Shown: positions 16,891 to 19,313 of the stretch, piece by piece
Layout of the letters: the number at the start of each line of letters is the position of its first letter
Position numbering within the stretch: the stretch's first letter is position 1
DNA from: an uncultured Clostridium sp.
GTDB taxonomy: Bacteria; Bacillota; Clostridia; Lachnospirales; Lachnospiraceae
Direction of reading: 5' to 3'
NCBI GenBank assembly: GCA_902464345.1
Contig: CABQJA010000022.1
Span: forward strand, 1-19,313
DNA length: 19,313 nucleotides
The notes under the pieces: generated by a model
The model's input: the letters and a program-made list of their open reading frames with translations, nothing else
Database searches by the model: none
What the model was told of the DNA's origin: nothing
Program-made: the position numbers and the translations under genes

Positions 16891-17943
16891 ATGCGAAAGG
16901 TAAAAGTACTTTTATTGGGCGTAGGTGGCAATGTGAGCCAGGGAATTCTAAAAACCCTTAGAAGAAATAAAATAGAAGACGTAGATATAGAGATTATTGG
17001 AGCGTGCATTGCCTCTGATTCTTTAGGATTATATATGTGTGATAAGGGTTATATCTGTCCATATGCAGATTCGGAAGAATTTATGCCATGGTTAACCCAA
17101 ATCTGCAATACAGAAAAGATAGATTTAATATTAACTGGTGTGGAAGAGAATATTTATAAAATAGAGAAATGCAGAAAAGAATTAGAAAATCATACAGATG
17201 CAGTTTTTATTTCTTGCAATATGGATCAGTTACAAATAGGCGGAGATAAGTATAAGACCTGTGAGTGGTTAAGAAAGAACGGTTGCAATTATCCGGATTA
17301 CTGCCTGCCGGAGGATAAGGAAGCGGTAGAGCAGTTGATTAATAATTATGGATTTCCTCTGATAGCAAAGCCAAGAATAGGGAAAGGCTCTGCAGGGGTA
17401 AAAACCGTTCATACGATTGAAGAAATAAGGGATATATTAAATCAGGATTATGTCCTTGAGGAATGTGTCGGGACTAAAGAGGATGAGTATACAGTAGGAT
17501 GTTACTGTGACAAGACAGGAGAATTAAGGGATATTATTATATTACACCGTAAATTAAGAAACGGTGCAACAGCATGGGCAAAAGTAGTAGAAAATGAAAA
17601 GATTCGAGAAGAAGCAATAAAGATATGTAAGGCGTTTAAACCACGGGGACCATTAAATATCCAGATGAGAATCAGTGAGCAAGGTAAGCCAGTATGCTTT
17701 GAATTAAATGTCCGGTTTTCAGGCACGACTGCGATTCGGGACTATTTTGGATTTAAGGATGTAAAGGCTCAGATAAAAGAGTATATATTGGAACAGGATA
17801 TCAAAGATTGTTTTAATATAGGAGCGGGAGAAGTATATAGATATACAGAGGAGCTATATTTACCGGCCGGTATTACAGAGAAGATGGAACAGGATAAGAA
17901 GATAGAAGATATTAATTGTGATAAGGGCATGTGGAGTATTTAA
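16891..17943 (+). CDS. ATP-grasp ligase, CarB-like
   Basis: A 350-residue protein with an N-terminal Rossmann-like pre-ATP-grasp domain opening LLLGVGGNVSQGILKTL (7-23), then an ATP-grasp domain. This shows FPLIAKPRIGKGSAGVK (155-171, ATP-binding K160 and glycine loop), VLEECVGTKEDEYTV (188-202), RGPLNIQMR (252-260), and CFELNVRFSGTT (269-280), where E271 and N273 should hold magnesium. These enzymes activate a carboxylate as acyl phosphate and join it to an amine or similar nucleophile. The neighbouring genes make an aminosugar, so N-acylation of that amine with an amino acid or other acid is a reasonable guess, not shown. GAGGAA lies seven bases before the ATG. Low G+C (15 of 60 bases at 17101-17160, hand count). 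Confidence 0.85.
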   Translation: MRKVKVLLLGVGGNVSQGILKTLRRNKIEDVDIEIIGACIASDSLGLYMCDKGYICPYADSEEFMPWLTQICNTEKIDLILTGVEENIYKIEKCRKELENHTDAVFISCNMDQLQIGGDKYKTCEWLRKNGCNYPDYCLPEDKEAVEQLINNYGFPLIAKPRIGKGSAGVKTVHTIEEIRDILNQDYVLEECVGTKEDEYTVGCYCDKTGELRDIIILHRKLRNGATAWAKVVENEKIREEAIKICKAFKPRGPLNIQMRISEQGKPVCFELNVRFSGTTAIRDYFGFKDVKAQIKEYILEQDIKDCFNIGAGEVYRYTEELYLPAGITEKMEQDKKIEDINCDKGMWSI

Positions 17944-17944
17944 G

Positions 17945-18652
17945 ATGAAGCTATGTTTTTTTTCAGATATTCATGGAAATGATATAGCATATCAGGCATT
18001 TCTAAAGTCAGTTGAAAATAAAGCAATTGACTTAATGATCTGTGCAGGTGATGTGTGTGGATATTATTATGAATCAGATAAAATATTAACATCCATAAGA
18101 AAGATTCCGGGAATGATTTATATACTGGGAAACCATGATAAAATGGTATTGGATATTCTAGATGGCAAGAAAAATGAAAAAGATATGATTCAAAGATATG
18201 GCAATAGCTACCTGGATACGGCTCATATGTTGTCTGACGATAATGTTGCCTTTTTAAGAAGCGTACCATTGATGTATATGTTGGAGACAGATGACCTAAA
18301 AATTGGATTTTATCATGGTGGGCCGGCAGATCCATTAAATATGAGAATTTATCCGGATACGGATATACAGGATGCGCCGGAATATCAACAGTATCAGTAT
18401 ATCTTTTGTGGACATACCCACCATAAAATGCTTCGGAAAAAGGGGAAATGTACAATTGTGAATCCGGGTTCTGTTGGACAGCAAAGGGACGGAAAGGGAA
18501 CATCATATGCTATCTTTGATACAAAGGAAAGAAAATTAGATATATGTACCTTTGCATATGATGTACAGGCACTTATTAATAAGGTTGAACAAAAGGAAAC
18601 TAATGCAGAGATGAAAGAAAAATTGATTGAAGTTTTACTGCGGAAAAGATAA
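17945..18652 (+). CDS. YfcE-like metallophosphoesterase
   Basis: A 235-residue calcineurin-like phosphoesterase of the short YfcE/MJ0936 type. All metal-binding motifs are in place: FSDIHGN (6-12), CAGDVCGY (33-40), LGNHDKM (61-67), FYHGGP (122-127), CGHTHHKM (155-162) and the family tail motif NPGSVGQQRDG (173-183). It is cytoplasmic, with no signal peptide. The ATG at 17945 begins one base after the ATP-grasp stop and has GTGGAG (17931-17936) eight bases ahead; an in-frame GTG at 17918 lies inside the previous gene. Its substrate is unknown. In this setting it could dephosphorylate an intermediate in making an acyl or sugar precursor, or be a general phosphodiesterase carried along with the cassette. 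Confidence 0.88.
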   Translation: MKLCFFSDIHGNDIAYQAFLKSVENKAIDLMICAGDVCGYYYESDKILTSIRKIPGMIYILGNHDKMVLDILDGKKNEKDMIQRYGNSYLDTAHMLSDDNVAFLRSVPLMYMLETDDLKIGFYHGGPADPLNMRIYPDTDIQDAPEYQQYQYIFCGHTHHKMLRKKGKCTIVNPGSVGQQRDGKGTSYAIFDTKERKLDICTFAYDVQALINKVEQKETNAEMKEKLIEVLLRKR

Positions 18653-18688
18653 AGCAAAGAAATCTGGGACAGAAATGGAGAGTAGTAG

Positions 18689-19313
18689 ATGAGAGTTTCT
18701 GATTATTATGCGCAATATTTGAAAAATAGTGGTGTGGATTATGTGTTTGGATTACAGGGAAGCGGCACTACAGTGCAAATGTTTGACTCTATAGCACAAT
18801 GTGATGGAATTGATTATGTATGTACCTTACATGAGGAGGCGGCAGGTATGGCAGCATGCGCATATGCCCAGGTTACTAATGGCTTAGGCGCATGTATTGC
18901 CACTTCCGGTCCGGGAGCTACAAACTTATATACAAGCATTGCAGGGGCATTTTACAATTCAATTCCGGTAATATTTATTGTGGGTCAGGCACAGTCTAAG
19001 TGGCTGAGGTATAGTGATGAATTGCGCCATTTTGGATATCATGAGAATAATATTGATATTTTTAAGCCAATCACAAAATATGTTGTCGAATTGACAACTC
19101 CGGAAATGACGTGTTATGAGATTGAAAAAGCAGTTTATTATGCGATGGAGGGACGACCTGGTCCGGTTGTAATATCATTGGTAGATGATGTCACATGGTT
19201 GCAAATCGAACCGGAAAAAATGTGTCACTTTAAAAGACCATTATCTGATAATAAAACAGTTAATAATATTGGAGAAAATTTAGAACAAAGCAAACAGGCA
19301 GAACGTCCAATAT
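18689..19313 (+). CDS. Acetolactate-synthase-like thiamine-diphosphate enzyme (5' part)
   Basis: The first 208 codons are present; the frame is open at the window end, so the gene is cut off by the window and not shown to be broken. It is the Pyr domain of a thiamine-diphosphate enzyme of the IlvB type. VSDYYAQYLKNSGVDYVFGL (3-22) is followed by TLHEEAAGMAACAYA (46-60), with E49 as the expected cofactor-activating glutamate, then ATSGPGATNLYTSIAGAF (71-88), PVIFIVGQ (93-100), FKPITKY and GRPGPVVISLVDDV. Ribosome site GGAGAG (18677-18682) lies six bases before the ATG. Possible roles are carbon-branching of a 4-keto sugar like YerE or AviG, or decarboxylation of a 2-oxo acid. The missing C-terminal half is needed to tell. 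It is unlikely to serve valine synthesis in this context. Confidence 0.85.
   Translation, partial: MRVSDYYAQYLKNSGVDYVFGLQGSGTTVQMFDSIAQCDGIDYVCTLHEEAAGMAACAYAQVTNGLGACIATSGPGATNLYTSIAGAFYNSIPVIFIVGQAQSKWLRYSDELRHFGYHENNIDIFKPITKYVVELTTPEMTCYEIEKAVYYAMEGRPGPVVISLVDDVTWLQIEPEKMCHFKRPLSDNKTVNNIGENLEQSKQAERPI

Noticed and set aside
17940..18506. A 188-codon open frame on the minus strand
   Set aside because: It is antisense to the metallophosphoesterase with all its metal motifs; the reverse translation is low complexity and matches no family I know.
18689..19313. Valine/isoleucine acetolactate synthase (ilvB)
   Set aside because: The motifs fit the broad family, but the neighbours are glycan genes and no ilv gene is adjacent in the window, so the amino-acid role is less likely.
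1..19313. tRNA, rRNA, CRISPR arrays, insertion sequences or riboswitches
   Set aside because: Genes fill nearly the whole window. No repeat array, transposase motif or inverted terminal repeats were seen, and no RNA gene pattern was recognised in the short gaps.

Overview
The window is a stretch of a cell-surface polysaccharide locus. All sixteen genes read on the + strand and lie nearly end to end, with two overlaps and no gap longer than about 140 bases. Strong AGGAGG-type ribosome sites, the protein families and the codon choice suggest a Gram-positive Clostridia bacterium, probably Lachnospiraceae. That placement is an inference from style, not from a marker gene. No RNA gene, insertion sequence, CRISPR array or clear terminator was found.

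Left module (35-8991): a DPM1-like GT2 glycosyltransferase with two C-terminal membrane helices, a GT4 glycosyltransferase, an acyltransferase-3 membrane protein, a second GT2, a Stealth-type sugar-phosphate transferase, a Wzx-like flippase, and a 760-residue multi-pass GT-C-like protein with an extracytoplasmic C-terminal domain. Together they would assemble, export and decorate a glycan that probably contains phosphodiester links. G+C here is moderate, with heavy use of CTG, CGG and CCG codons.

Right module (9115-19313): a promoter-like site at 9044-9072 precedes rfbB (dTDP-glucose 4,6-dehydratase). It is followed by a second flippase, rfbA (glucose-1-phosphate thymidylyltransferase), an NDP-hexose 2,3-dehydratase, a Gfo/Idh/MocA reductase that fits the partner 3-ketoreductase, and a WecE/RffA-type sugar 4-aminotransferase. 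Read as a pathway, these five enzymes convert glucose-1-phosphate to a dTDP-4-amino-2,4,6-trideoxyhexose. This chemistry is best known from actinomycete antibiotic glycosides. Genes for finishing L-rhamnose (rfbC, rfbD) are absent from the window.

The module continues with an ArnC/GtrB-like polyprenyl-phosphate glycosyltransferase, a CarB-like ATP-grasp ligase, a YfcE-like metallophosphoesterase, and the first 208 codons of an acetolactate-synthase-like thiamine-diphosphate enzyme that runs off the window. From about 14.76 kb the DNA is clearly more A+T rich, so the right end looks like a separately acquired cassette. The likely novelty is a surface glycan carrying an unusual amino-trideoxysugar, possibly further N-acylated by the ATP-grasp enzyme or carbon-branched by the thiamine-diphosphate enzyme.
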